From: Pseudomonadota bacterium
GTDB lineage: Bacteria; Pseudomonadota; Alphaproteobacteria; Rhizobiales; Xanthobacteraceae
Reading direction: 5' to 3'
DNA length: 15,838 nt
Assembly (NCBI GenBank): GCA_023422775.1
Contig: JAFAGM010000097.1
Coordinates: 1-15,838 of the forward strand
Shown: positions 1 to 6,839 of the stretch, in pieces
Numbering within the stretch: position 1 is the first letter of the stretch
How the letters are laid out: every line of letters begins with the position of its first letter
Notes under the pieces: model-generated
Databases searched by the model: none
Seen by the model: the letters and a program-made list of their open reading frames with translations, nothing else
What the model was told of the DNA's origin: nothing
Position numbers and translations under genes: made by a program

Positions 1-16
1 TCATTTATTCAACCTA

Positions 17-60
17 TACGCCGCGGCGTACTGGACCCCCGCGTGCGGGGGTATGACGAC
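17..60. repeat. Palindromic intergenic repeat downstream of the ketopantoate-reductase-like gene
   Basis: Two inverted repeats are visible. TACGCCGCGGCGTA at 17-30 is a perfect palindrome. CCCCC (36-40) and GGGGG (47-51) form a second stem around GCGTGC. The arrangement CTGG-A-CCCC...GGGG-TATGAC resembles dispersed palindromic elements that I recall from many proteobacterial intergenic regions. It lies just after the stop of the minus-strand gene, so it could act as a transcript end or RNA-stabilising hairpin, although no T-run follows. Assignment to a repeat family is from memory. Confidence 0.5.
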
Positions 61-83
61 CGGATGTGACCGACGCACACGCA

Positions 84-1007
84 TCACGCCGGCGTCCCCA
101 TCACATACGGCTTGAGCACCGCATACATCATGCTGTGCGCCGGTGTCGGCACGCCGAGCTGGCGGCCGAGTTCGACGACCTTGCCGCTGAGCCAGGGCAA
201 TTCGAGCCGGTTGCCGCGTTCGAGATCGAGCGCCATCGACGCCTTCATGGCCGGCGGCGCGTGGTCCATGAAGGCGACCGCTTTTTCCACCGCGTCGGCC
301 GGCAGCGCGATCCCTTTTGCCTTGCCGACATCATACACTTCCCGGAAGGCCGCGATCATGACCGGACGAATGTCGGAATCTTCCCGCAGCTTGCCGATCG
401 GCTGACGCGTCGCGGCCGTGATGCCGGCATTGGTGGCGAGCAGTATGAACTTCATCCAGAGTTCGGTGAGAATCTGCTCGCTCAGGGTCGCATCAAATCC
501 GGCCTTCTGGCACAGCGCGAGAAATTCCTCCGCCCGCTTGCTGCGCGAGCCGTCGAGTTCGCCGAAGATCATGCGCATGAAGGTGCCGACCTGCTGGATC
601 ACGCCGGGCGCGACGATCGACGCGCTGATCTGCGCCACGCCGCCCATGACGGCCTTTGGCCCCAGGATCGGGAGCAACCGCTCGGCAGCGTCGATGCCGT
701 TCTGCAGCGGGATGACGGCGGTATCAGGCCCGACCAGCGGCTTGATGGCCTCGCCGGCGCTTTCGACGTCCCACAGCTTGACGCAGAACAGCACGATGTC
801 GACCACACCAATTTCAGCGGGATTGTCGGTTGCCTGCGTCGGCACCAGATGGGTGTCGCCACGCGGGCTTTGAATTTTCAGACCATCACGCTTCATGGCG
901 GCCAGATGCGCGCCACGTGCGATGAAGGTGACATCGGCGCCCGCCTTGGCCAGCGCGGCGCCAAACCCGCCTCCGACACCGCCGGCGCCGACAACCGCAA
1001 TACGCAT
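84..1007 (-). CDS. Ketopantoate reductase (ApbA/PanE) family oxidoreductase
   Basis: This 307-residue protein has the usual length of the 2-dehydropantoate 2-reductase family, NADPH-dependent cytoplasmic enzymes that in pantothenate synthesis reduce ketopantoate to pantoate. The N-terminus has a Rossmann motif (GAGGVGGGFG, residues 7-16). LQNGID (101-106) carries the conserved Asn, and ELWMKF (182-187) holds the expected catalytic Lys186. Two Asn residues that follow this Lys at +4 and +8 in E. coli PanE are Leu190 and Ala194 here, so the true substrate may be another 2-oxo acid; I therefore give no gene symbol. The ATG start is preceded by GAGGGAAG at good spacing. It is the last gene of a minus-strand series, separated from the 3-hydroxybutyryl-CoA dehydrogenase gene by a palindromic repeat. 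The family is secure; the substrate is not. Confidence 0.88.
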   Translation of the reverse strand: MRIAVVGAGGVGGGFGAALAKAGADVTFIARGAHLAAMKRDGLKIQSPRGDTHLVPTQATDNPAEIGVVDIVLFCVKLWDVESAGEAIKPLVGPDTAVIPLQNGIDAAERLLPILGPKAVMGGVAQISASIVAPGVIQQVGTFMRMIFGELDGSRSKRAEEFLALCQKAGFDATLSEQILTELWMKFILLATNAGITAATRQPIGKLREDSDIRPVMIAAFREVYDVGKAKGIALPADAVEKAVAFMDHAPPAMKASMALDLERGNRLELPWLSGKVVELGRQLGVPTPAHSMMYAVLKPYVMGTPA

Positions 1008-1023
1008 GAACTTCCCTCAATTC

Positions 1024-1109
1024 GTAGGGTGGGTTAGGCGAAGCCGTAACCCACCGCGAGACCAACCGCGTATCAAGACATTGGTGGGTTACGCTACGCT
1101 ACCCCCTAC
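1024..1109. repeat. Composite GTGGGTTA inverted-repeat element
   Basis: The left unit (1028-1055) folds into GGTGGGTTA-GGC-GAA-GCC-G-TAACCCACC. The right unit (1083-1109), read in reverse complement, starts GTAGGG and ends GTAACCCACC, so the two units are inverted, imperfect copies of each other bounded by GTAGGG and CCCTAC. Elements built on GGTGGGTTA...TAACCCACC are, from memory, dispersed in many bacterial genomes including bradyrhizobia. It fills almost the whole 108-bp gap between two minus-strand genes and could reduce read-through between them; that effect is inferred. Confidence 0.75.
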
Positions 1110-1115
1110 GCAGCG

Positions 1116-1967
1116 TTACTTGCCGTAGCTGTAAAACCCCTGCCCGGTCTTGCGGCCGAGATGGCCGGCGGCGACCATTTCCTTCAGCAGCGGCGCGGGC
1201 CGGTATTTCGGATCGTTGAAGCCTTCGTAGAAGACTTCCATCACCGACAGCATGGTGTCGAGGCCGATCATGTCGGCAAGCGCCAGCGGGCCGATCGGGT
1301 GGTTGCATCCGAGCTTCATGCCGGCGTCGAGGTCTTCGGCGGTCGCGATGCCTTCCTGCAGCGCGAAGATCGCCTCGTTGATCATCGGGCACAGGATGCG
1401 GTTGACGGCAAAACCCGGGCTGTTCTTTGCCGTGATCGCCACCTTGCCAACTTTCTTCGCAAAGGCTTCCGCCTTCGCGTGGGTGTCGTCCGAGGTCTGC
1501 AGGCCGCGGATCAGTTCCAGCAGCGCCATCAGCGGCACCGGGTTGAAGAAGTGCATGCCGATGAAGCGGTCCGGACGGTCGGTCGCGGCGGCAAGCTTCG
1601 TGATAGAGATCGAGGAGGTGTTGGTCGCGAGCAGCGCGCGCGGCTGCACCCTGGTGCAGAGATCCTTGAGGATCTTCACCTTCAGGTCCTCGTTCTCGGT
1701 CGCGGCCTCGATCACGAGATCGCAGGTGGAAAACTTCGCCGTGTCAGTGGTGGTCGTGATCCGCGCCAGCGCCGCCTGCCGGTCGGCGTCGGTCATCTTC
1801 TGCTTGTTGACCAGCCGCTCAAGGCTGTTGGAGACGACCGACATGCCGCGCGTCAGCGCCGCGTCGGAGATGTCTGACATGACGACGGGGAGACCGGCAG
1901 CGGCACATACCTGGGCGATGCCGTTCCCCATGGTGCCCGCGCCTACGATACCGATTGATTCAATCAT
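1116..1967 (-). CDS. hbdA: 3-hydroxybutyryl-CoA dehydrogenase
   Basis: This 283-residue, single-function short-chain 3-hydroxyacyl-CoA dehydrogenase has the normal length for the family. It interconverts 3-hydroxybutyryl-CoA and acetoacetyl-CoA with NAD(P) in the cytoplasm, serving fatty acid, butyrate or polyhydroxybutyrate metabolism. The N-terminal dinucleotide motif is GAGTMGNGIA (9-18). Ser118, His139 (in HFFNPV), Glu151 and Asn189 have the same spacing as the catalytic Ser, His, Glu and Asn of the human enzyme (21, 12 and 50 residues). The C-terminal dimerisation domain includes NHPIGPLALAD (222-232) and ends with GRKTGQGFYSY (271-281). The ATG start has only a weak ribosome-binding site. 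It lies 44 bp after gor on the same strand and may be co-transcribed with it. The symbol varies between genomes (hbd, paaH, fadB2). The enzyme class is very secure; the pathway is not fixed by the neighbours. Confidence 0.93.
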   Translation of the reverse strand: MIESIGIVGAGTMGNGIAQVCAAAGLPVVMSDISDAALTRGMSVVSNSLERLVNKQKMTDADRQAALARITTTTDTAKFSTCDLVIEAATENEDLKVKILKDLCTRVQPRALLATNTSSISITKLAAATDRPDRFIGMHFFNPVPLMALLELIRGLQTSDDTHAKAEAFAKKVGKVAITAKNSPGFAVNRILCPMINEAIFALQEGIATAEDLDAGMKLGCNHPIGPLALADMIGLDTMLSVMEVFYEGFNDPKYRPAPLLKEMVAAGHLGRKTGQGFYSYGK

Positions 1968-2011
1968 TGTTTGGGTGCTTTCTATTCTTGAATTCTCGAT
2001 TACGGCGAAGC

Positions 2012-3397
2012 CTACTCCGCCGCCTGCCTCACATGCCGCGCCGTCGGTGTCCGCATTGTCACCAGCTCTTCCGCCGCCGTCGGATGCAGCGCGATGGTCG
2101 CGTCGAAATCGGCTTTCGTCGCTTTCATCTTCACCGCGATCGCGACCGCCTGGACGATTTCGGCAGCGGTATCGCCGACGATGTGGCAGCCGAGCACGCG
2201 GTCGCTCGCGCCGTCGACCACGAGTTTCATCAGCACGCGGGTGTCGCGGCCGGACATCGTCGCCTTGATCGGTCGGAAATCGGTCTTGTAGATATCGACG
2301 TGGGAAAATTGCGCGCGGGCCTCGGCTTCAGTCAGGCCGACGGTGCCGACTTCGGGCTGCGAGAACACTGCCGTGGGGATCGTCGCGTGATCGACCTGCA
2401 CCGGGCGCTTGCCGAACACGGTGTCGGCGAAGGCATGGCCCTCGCGGATCGCGACCGGCGTCAGGTTTGTGCGGTGGGTGACGTCGCCGATGGCGTAGAT
2501 GTTGTCGGCCGAGGTCTTCGACCAGCCGTCGACGGCGATGCCGCCGTTGTTCGGATTGATGGCGACGCCCGCCTTCTCGAGGCCGAGATTGGCGACATTC
2601 GGGTGCCGCCCGATCGCGAACATCACCTTCTCGGAGGCGATGCTGGAGCCGCTCGACAGATGGGTGGTGAACTCGTTGCCGTGCCTGTCCACCTTGTCGA
2701 TGGTGCAGCCGGTGATGATGGTGATGCCCTGTTTCTCCATCTCGGCGCGCACATGCCTGCGAACGTCCTCGTCGAAGCCGCGCAGGATGTTGTCGCCGCG
2801 ATAGACCACCGTCACGTCGGAGCCGAAGCCCGCAAAGATGCCTGCGAATTCCAGCGCGATATAGCCGCCGCCCTGGATCACGATGCGCTTCGGCAGTTCG
2901 GTGAGATGAAAAGCCTCGTTGGAGGAGATGACGTGCTCGATGCCGGGGATCTCGCGCCCGTGGTTGGGCGCGCCGCCGGTCGCGATCAGGATGTATTTCG
3001 CGGTGACCTTCTCGCCGGTCATGAGGCGCAGCGTGTGGGCGTCTTCCAGCGCCGCGCGGGTTTTCACGATGCGTGCGCCTGTCTTCTCGACATTGGCGGC
3101 ATAGATGCCCTCGAGCCGAGCGATCTCCCTGTCCTTGTTGGCGACCAGCGTCGGCCAGTCGAAGGAGGCGTTCGGAATGGTCCAGCCGAAACCGGCCGCG
3201 TCCTCGATCTCGTGCCTGACGTACGAACCGAGCACGAACAGCTTTTTCGGCACGCAGCCGCGGATCACGCAGGTACCGCCCATCCGGTACTCTTCGGCGA
3301 CCATGACTTTGGCGCCGTAGCCGGCGGCGATGCGCGCGGCGCGAACGCCGCCCGAACCACCGCCGATGACGAACAGATCGACGTCGAACTCAGCCAT
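2012..3397 (-). CDS. gor: Glutathione-disulfide reductase (NADPH)
   Basis: This 461-residue flavoprotein reduces oxidised glutathione with NADPH in the cytoplasm. The FAD motif is GGGSGGVRAA (12-21). The redox disulfide lies in GGTCVIRGCVP, with Cys43 and Cys48. The NADPH motif is GGGYIALEFA (176-185), and Arg200 and Arg206 in VYRGDNILRGF sit where glutathione reductases bind the 2'-phosphate of NADPH, which favours NADPH over NADH. The second FAD contact is YAIGDVT (301-307). The C-terminal HPTAAEE (438-444) supplies the catalytic His438 and Glu443 of the partner subunit, so a homodimer is expected. The ATG is preceded by GAGG seven bases upstream. It follows rpiA and the DUF2059 gene; rpiA belongs to the pathway that makes NADPH, a plausible functional link. 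Trypanothione or mercuric reductase is less likely given these motifs. Confidence 0.96.
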   Translation of the reverse strand: MAEFDVDLFVIGGGSGGVRAARIAAGYGAKVMVAEEYRMGGTCVIRGCVPKKLFVLGSYVRHEIEDAAGFGWTIPNASFDWPTLVANKDREIARLEGIYAANVEKTGARIVKTRAALEDAHTLRLMTGEKVTAKYILIATGGAPNHGREIPGIEHVISSNEAFHLTELPKRIVIQGGGYIALEFAGIFAGFGSDVTVVYRGDNILRGFDEDVRRHVRAEMEKQGITIITGCTIDKVDRHGNEFTTHLSSGSSIASEKVMFAIGRHPNVANLGLEKAGVAINPNNGGIAVDGWSKTSADNIYAIGDVTHRTNLTPVAIREGHAFADTVFGKRPVQVDHATIPTAVFSQPEVGTVGLTEAEARAQFSHVDIYKTDFRPIKATMSGRDTRVLMKLVVDGASDRVLGCHIVGDTAAEIVQAVAIAVKMKATKADFDATIALHPTAAEELVTMRTPTARHVRQAAE

Positions 3398-3415
3398 GAG
3401 TCAGCCTCGGTTTGC

Positions 3416-3499
3416 GCGAGTGGCAAGTGGCGAATAGCGAATGGCAAGCCTATCCGGTTGCCCGTCCCATTCGCTACTCGCTGTTCGCAATTCGCGAGT
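3416..3499. repeat. Inverted repeat between the DUF2059 gene and gor
   Basis: CGAATAGCGAATGG (3431-3444) is matched in inverted orientation by CCATTCGCTACTCG (3467-3480) with one mismatch, and weaker pairing continues outward. The loop is about 22 bases. The short period (GCGAATA / GCGAATGG) is typical of repetitive palindromes between genes in this bacterial group, as I recall. The element fills the gap between two genes read in the same direction and could form a strong RNA hairpin in the transcript. No T-run follows, so full termination is doubtful. Confidence 0.7.
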
Positions 3500-4033
3500 T
3501 CAGATATCCTTGCCGCGCTTCTTCATCTCGGCCCGGAACTGGCCGTTGACGACTTCGGCGAAGGCCTGCGCCCACTGGTTCATATAGGCCATGCTGAGCT
3601 GGATGGCGCGGGGCTCGCTTGCCAGCAGCTTCTGGCCCAGCGGCGACTTGTAGAACGTCACCAGGCCCTGCAACTCCTGCTCCGTGAACTCGTTGGCATA
3701 GACCTGCGCCATGCCCTCGCCGATCTCCTTTTCGCGGCCGGCGAGATTCTTGGCGACGATGAGGGCGACCTCGTTGAGATCCTTCTGATAGTTCAGATTG
3801 CTCTGCATCAGCGTGTTCTTGGTCTGCTCGACGAGGCTGGGAACGGCGTTGGCGTACATCGCGTTCGCGTTCTTCATCGCCAGGATTTCCTTGGCGGCGG
3901 CGAGCGCGGCCGGCGAAGCGGCCTTCGCCGCTGCCGCAGGCGCGTTCTTCTGCTGCGCTTCGGCCGGAACGCCGGTCAGGGCCAGCCCCAATGCGAGGCC
4001 AGCCGCCGACAAAATCCGTGAAAGGCTCTTCAT
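3500..4033 (-). CDS. DUF2059 domain-containing secreted protein
   Basis: This 177-residue protein has a clear Sec signal peptide: MKS-R at the start, a hydrophobic core at about 7-21 and probable cleavage after AEA at residue 26. An Ala-rich, low-complexity stretch (31-47) follows. The mature part is mostly helical and contains the DUF2059 signature YANEFTEQELQGLVTFY (112-128) followed by SPLGQKLL (130-137). The family has no settled function; these proteins are expected in the periplasm. The start is well supported by GAGGAGAA six bases before the ATG. The gene begins about 24 bp after the rpiA stop, so the two are probably one transcript, and gor follows on the same strand beyond a palindromic repeat. 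I recall the rpiA-DUF2059-gor order from related genomes. Family membership is secure; the role is unknown. Confidence 0.88.
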   Translation of the reverse strand: MKSLSRILSAAGLALGLALTGVPAEAQQKNAPAAAAKAASPAALAAAKEILAMKNANAMYANAVPSLVEQTKNTLMQSNLNYQKDLNEVALIVAKNLAGREKEIGEGMAQVYANEFTEQELQGLVTFYKSPLGQKLLASEPRAIQLSMAYMNQWAQAFAEVVNGQFRAEMKKRGKDI

Positions 4034-4057
4034 ACCTATTCTCCTCGATTACCGGCG

Positions 4058-4762
4058 CTAGCGCCGCTCAACTACGCGAATTCCCTGTGCGCCCGCCAGG
4101 ACGGCGGTGCCGGCCAGCCCAATGAACAGCCCGTGTTCAACGACGCCCGGGACCAGGCTCAGGAGGCCCGCCAGACGTGGCGCATCCGCGATGCGTCCAA
4201 GATGGGCATCGACAATCCAGTGGCCGCCATCGGTGACAAAAACGTGGCCGTCCCTGCCCTTCCGGACCTCCATTTGCCCGGAAACGCCACTTTGCGCAAA
4301 TACGTCGGCGATGGCCCGCTGCGTCGCCGCCAGGCCGAACGGAATCACCTCGACAGGAAGAGGAAAACGGCCGAGGACATCGACCCATTTGGTGTCGTCG
4401 GCTATCACGATCATGCGATCGGACGCCGCCGCCACGATCTTTTCCCGCAACAGCGCGCCACCGCCGCCCTTGATCAGGTTGAGGGCCGAATCGATTTCGT
4501 CGGCGCCATCGACGGTGAGATCGAGCCGGTCGACCTCGTCCAGCGTGGTCAGCGGAATTTTGCATTGCTCCGCCTGAATGCGGGTGGCTTCCGAGGTCGG
4601 TACGCCGATCACCCGCAGGCCACCGGCAACCCTCCGGCCCAGCAATTCGACAAAATGCTTCGCGGTCGAACCGGTGCCGAGCCCGAGCTTCATGCCATCC
4701 TGCACATGCTCCAGCGCCTGCGCCGCAGCCTGCTGCTTCAACCGGTTCATATCCACTTGCAA
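4058..4762 (-). CDS. rpiA: Ribose-5-phosphate isomerase A
   Basis: This enzyme interconverts ribose 5-phosphate and ribulose 5-phosphate in the cytoplasm, in the non-oxidative pentose phosphate pathway and the Calvin cycle. With a TTG start it is 234 residues, close to the usual length. Family motifs are GLGTGSTAKHF (27-37), DGADEID (85-91) and KGGGGALLREKI (98-109), which hold the catalytic Asp and Lys, and near the C-terminus PGVVEHGLF (205-213). The start is uncertain: TTG at 4762 has AGAGG five bases upstream, GTG at 4756 gives the N-terminal length I recall for relatives, and ATG at 4750 is the only ATG of the three. The gene is divergent from gph (145 bp apart) and is followed closely by the DUF2059 gene. 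The function is very secure. Confidence 0.95.
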   Translation of the reverse strand: MQVDMNRLKQQAAAQALEHVQDGMKLGLGTGSTAKHFVELLGRRVAGGLRVIGVPTSEATRIQAEQCKIPLTTLDEVDRLDLTVDGADEIDSALNLIKGGGGALLREKIVAAASDRMIVIADDTKWVDVLGRFPLPVEVIPFGLAATQRAIADVFAQSGVSGQMEVRKGRDGHVFVTDGGHWIVDAHLGRIADAPRLAGLLSLVPGVVEHGLFIGLAGTAVLAGAQGIRVVERR

Positions 4763-4907
4763 CGATGCCTCTCAAGAACCCGCCGGAGAGGCTTCTAGCC
4801 TCGTTTTGGCGCCGGGAACAGCGCCATGGCCGGCACAATTGACATGAATCGGCTTTGGACGGGTCCCACCACTTGCATGATGCCGCGGCTGCCGCTAGCG
4901 AATTGCA

Positions 4908-5597
4908 ATGACCCTTCCCCGCACTGTTGTCTTCGATCTCGACGGCACGCTGGTCGACACCGCGCCCGACCTGATCGCCGCGCTCAATTATGTCCTCGAA
5001 CGCGAGGGCATGCCCCCGGTGCCGCTGCAATCGGCCCGCAACATGATCGGCGCCGGCGCCCGCAAGCTGATCGAACGCGGCCTCGAAGTGGACGGCCGGG
5101 CAATGGGCGTTTCCGACATCGACCGCCTGCTGCGCGATTTCATCGACTATTACGCCGCCCACATCGCCGACGAATCGCGGCCGTTCGCGGGGCTGGAAGC
5201 CGCCCTCGATGACCTCGGCGCGCAGGGCTACCAGTTTGCGGTGTGCACCAACAAGCTGGAATGGCTGTCGAAACGCCTGCTCGACGAGCTAGGCCTGAGT
5301 CCGCGGTTTGCCGCGATCTGCGGCGCCGACACGTTCGGCGTCGCCAAGCCCGATCCGGTGATCCTGCAGCAGACGGTGGCGCAGGCGGGCGGGCATCTTG
5401 GCGCCACCATCATGGTGGGCGACGCCGGCCCCGACGTCGGCGTGGCGAGGCGGGCGGGCGTCCCCGTGATCGGGGTCGAATTCGGCTATACCGACGTGCC
5501 GATCGCCGAACTGAAGCCGGACCGGCTGATCGGCCATATGCGAGACCTGCCCGCTGCCGTGCACAGCCTTGGGCAGATCGCATCATCCGGCAGTTAA
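4908..5597 (+). CDS. gph: Phosphoglycolate phosphatase (HAD superfamily)
   Basis: This 229-residue cytoplasmic phosphatase hydrolyses 2-phosphoglycolate, formed by Rubisco oxygenation or DNA repair, to glycolate. All four HAD motifs are visible: FDLDGT (9-14) with nucleophile Asp10 and general acid Asp12, CTNK with Thr114, KPDP with Lys147, and GDAGPD (171-176) with two metal-binding Asp. The stretch between motifs I and II is the helical cap domain of subclass IA, and VDTAPDL after motif I is typical of Gph. The start is ATG with no strong ribosome-binding site (the preceding bases are GAATTGCA). It lies opposite rpiA with a shared upstream region; a TTGACA at 4839-4844 is a possible -35 element but I see no good -10 partner. 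Other small-molecule HAD phosphatases with the same fold remain possible. Confidence 0.9.
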   Translation: MTLPRTVVFDLDGTLVDTAPDLIAALNYVLEREGMPPVPLQSARNMIGAGARKLIERGLEVDGRAMGVSDIDRLLRDFIDYYAAHIADESRPFAGLEAALDDLGAQGYQFAVCTNKLEWLSKRLLDELGLSPRFAAICGADTFGVAKPDPVILQQTVAQAGGHLGATIMVGDAGPDVGVARRAGVPVIGVEFGYTDVPIAELKPDRLIGHMRDLPAAVHSLGQIASSGS

Positions 5598-5804
5598 TTT
5601 ATTGATATAACTGTATTTATTGCCCATGTCTTCGACCGGAAGAGCGCTGCGCCCGAACCCTGCCGGGCGCTAAATGCCTGCTGCACCGCAGCCGAAAGCC
5701 GTGATTGTAGGCGGCTGGCAACGTGCCTAGATTAGCGGCGACGTCGCGGTGACGCGCGCCAGACCCGGCTCGCATGCAAGGGCAGTTTGCAAGGCAGTTT
5801 TCGA
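5598..5804. other. gph-moaA intergenic region with a GC-rich hairpin
   Basis: This 207-bp region begins with an AT-rich stretch (about 5598-5625) that could contain promoter elements. GCGCCCG (5649-5655) pairs perfectly with CGGGCGC (5664-5670) around an 8-base loop, but no T-run follows, so it is not a standard terminator. A short direct repeat GGCAGTTT (5781-5788 and 5793-5800) precedes moaA; AAGG inside it serves as the probable ribosome-binding site. I found no tRNA and no convincing molybdenum-cofactor riboswitch. Confidence 0.4.
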
Positions 5805-6839
5805 ATGAGCGGTTCCACGTTGAAGTCGCCCGATCAATTGTTCCAGCCGATGGTCGATCCGTTCGGCCGGACCATCCGCTACCTGCGTGTCTCGGTGACC
5901 GATCGCTGCGACCTGCGCTGTTTCTACTGCATGTCCGAGGACATGACGTTCCTGCCCAAGGCGGATCTGCTGACGCTGGAAGAACTCGACCGGCTGTGCT
6001 CGGCGTTCATCGCCAAGGGCGTGCGCAAGCTCCGCCTCACCGGCGGCGAGCCGCTGGTCCGGCGCAATGTGATGTCGCTGGTGCGCTCGCTGTCGCGTCA
6101 TCTCGGCAACGGCGCGCTCGATGAATTGACGCTGACCACCAACGGTTCGCAACTGGCGCGCTTCGCGGCCGAACTGGCCGACTGCGGCGTGCGCCGTATC
6201 AACGTCTCGCTCGACACGCTCGATCCGCAAAAGTTCCGCGCCATCACCCGCTGGGGCGATATCGACAAGGTCCTGGCCGGGATCGAAGCCGCGCGCGCAG
6301 CCGGCCTCGCCGTCAAGATCAACGCGGTGGCGCTCAAGAACATGAACGAAGAAGATATCCCGTCCCTGATGGAATGGGCGCACGGCAAGGGCATGGCGCT
6401 GACGCTGATCGAGGTGATGCCGATGGGCGATATCGGCGAAGGCCGGATCGACCAGTATGTACCGCTGTCGCTGTTGCGTGCCCGGCTCGCCAAGCACTAC
6501 ACGCTGACCGACCTCGCCGACGATACCGGCGGCCCCGCCCGCTATGTCCGGGTCAGCGAGACCGGCGGCAAGCTCGGCTTCATCACGCCGATGACGCATA
6601 ATTTCTGCGAGTCCTGTAACCGGGTACGGGTCACCTGCACCGGCACGCTGCACACCTGCCTCGGCCACGAGGATGCCTCCGATCTGCGCAGGCCGCTGCG
6701 GGCCTCCGCCGGCAACGACCTGCTGTCGGCCGCGATCGATCGCGCCATCGGGCTGAAGCCGAAGGGCCACGACTTCATCATCGACCGCAGGCATAACCGC
6801 CCGAGCGTCAGCCGCCACATGAGCGTCACCGGCGGCTGA
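5805..6839 (+). CDS. moaA: GTP 3',8-cyclase (molybdenum cofactor biosynthesis protein A)
   Basis: This 344-residue radical-SAM enzyme converts GTP to 3',8-cyclo-7,8-dihydro-GTP, the first step of molybdenum cofactor synthesis; MoaC then forms cyclic pyranopterin phosphate. The radical-SAM cluster is Cys35, Cys39 and Cys42 (CDLRCFYC). LTGGEPL (78-84) is the SAM-binding GGE motif. The second 4Fe-4S site, which binds GTP, is Cys268, Cys271 and Cys285 with the expected x2 and x13 spacing. The C-terminus ends in Gly-Gly, which in MoaA is required for activity. I chose the ATG at 5805; the frame stays open a few codons upstream, but AAGG at 5791-5794 and the family's N-terminus (DPFGRTIRYLRVSVTDRC) fit this start. 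No other moa genes are in the window; the next genes encode an unrelated transporter. Confidence 0.96.
   Translation: MSGSTLKSPDQLFQPMVDPFGRTIRYLRVSVTDRCDLRCFYCMSEDMTFLPKADLLTLEELDRLCSAFIAKGVRKLRLTGGEPLVRRNVMSLVRSLSRHLGNGALDELTLTTNGSQLARFAAELADCGVRRINVSLDTLDPQKFRAITRWGDIDKVLAGIEAARAAGLAVKINAVALKNMNEEDIPSLMEWAHGKGMALTLIEVMPMGDIGEGRIDQYVPLSLLRARLAKHYTLTDLADDTGGPARYVRVSETGGKLGFITPMTHNFCESCNRVRVTCTGTLHTCLGHEDASDLRRPLRASAGNDLLSAAIDRAIGLKPKGHDFIIDRRHNRPSVSRHMSVTGG

Noticed and set aside
1955..4021. 688-codon plus-strand open frame across gor and the DUF2059 gene
   Set aside because: It spans two clear minus-strand genes and a palindromic repeat, and its product has no recognisable domain; it results from codon bias in high-GC DNA.
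4839..4867. Sigma-70-like promoter for gph based on TTGACA at 4839-4844
   Set aside because: No acceptable -10 hexamer occurs 16-18 bases downstream, so I do not list it as a feature.
5598..5804. Molybdenum-cofactor riboswitch upstream of moaA
   Set aside because: A GCCGAAAGCC stretch (5689-5698) and some stems caught my eye, but I could not build the conserved Moco riboswitch fold. A covariance search with the Rfam Moco model would decide.
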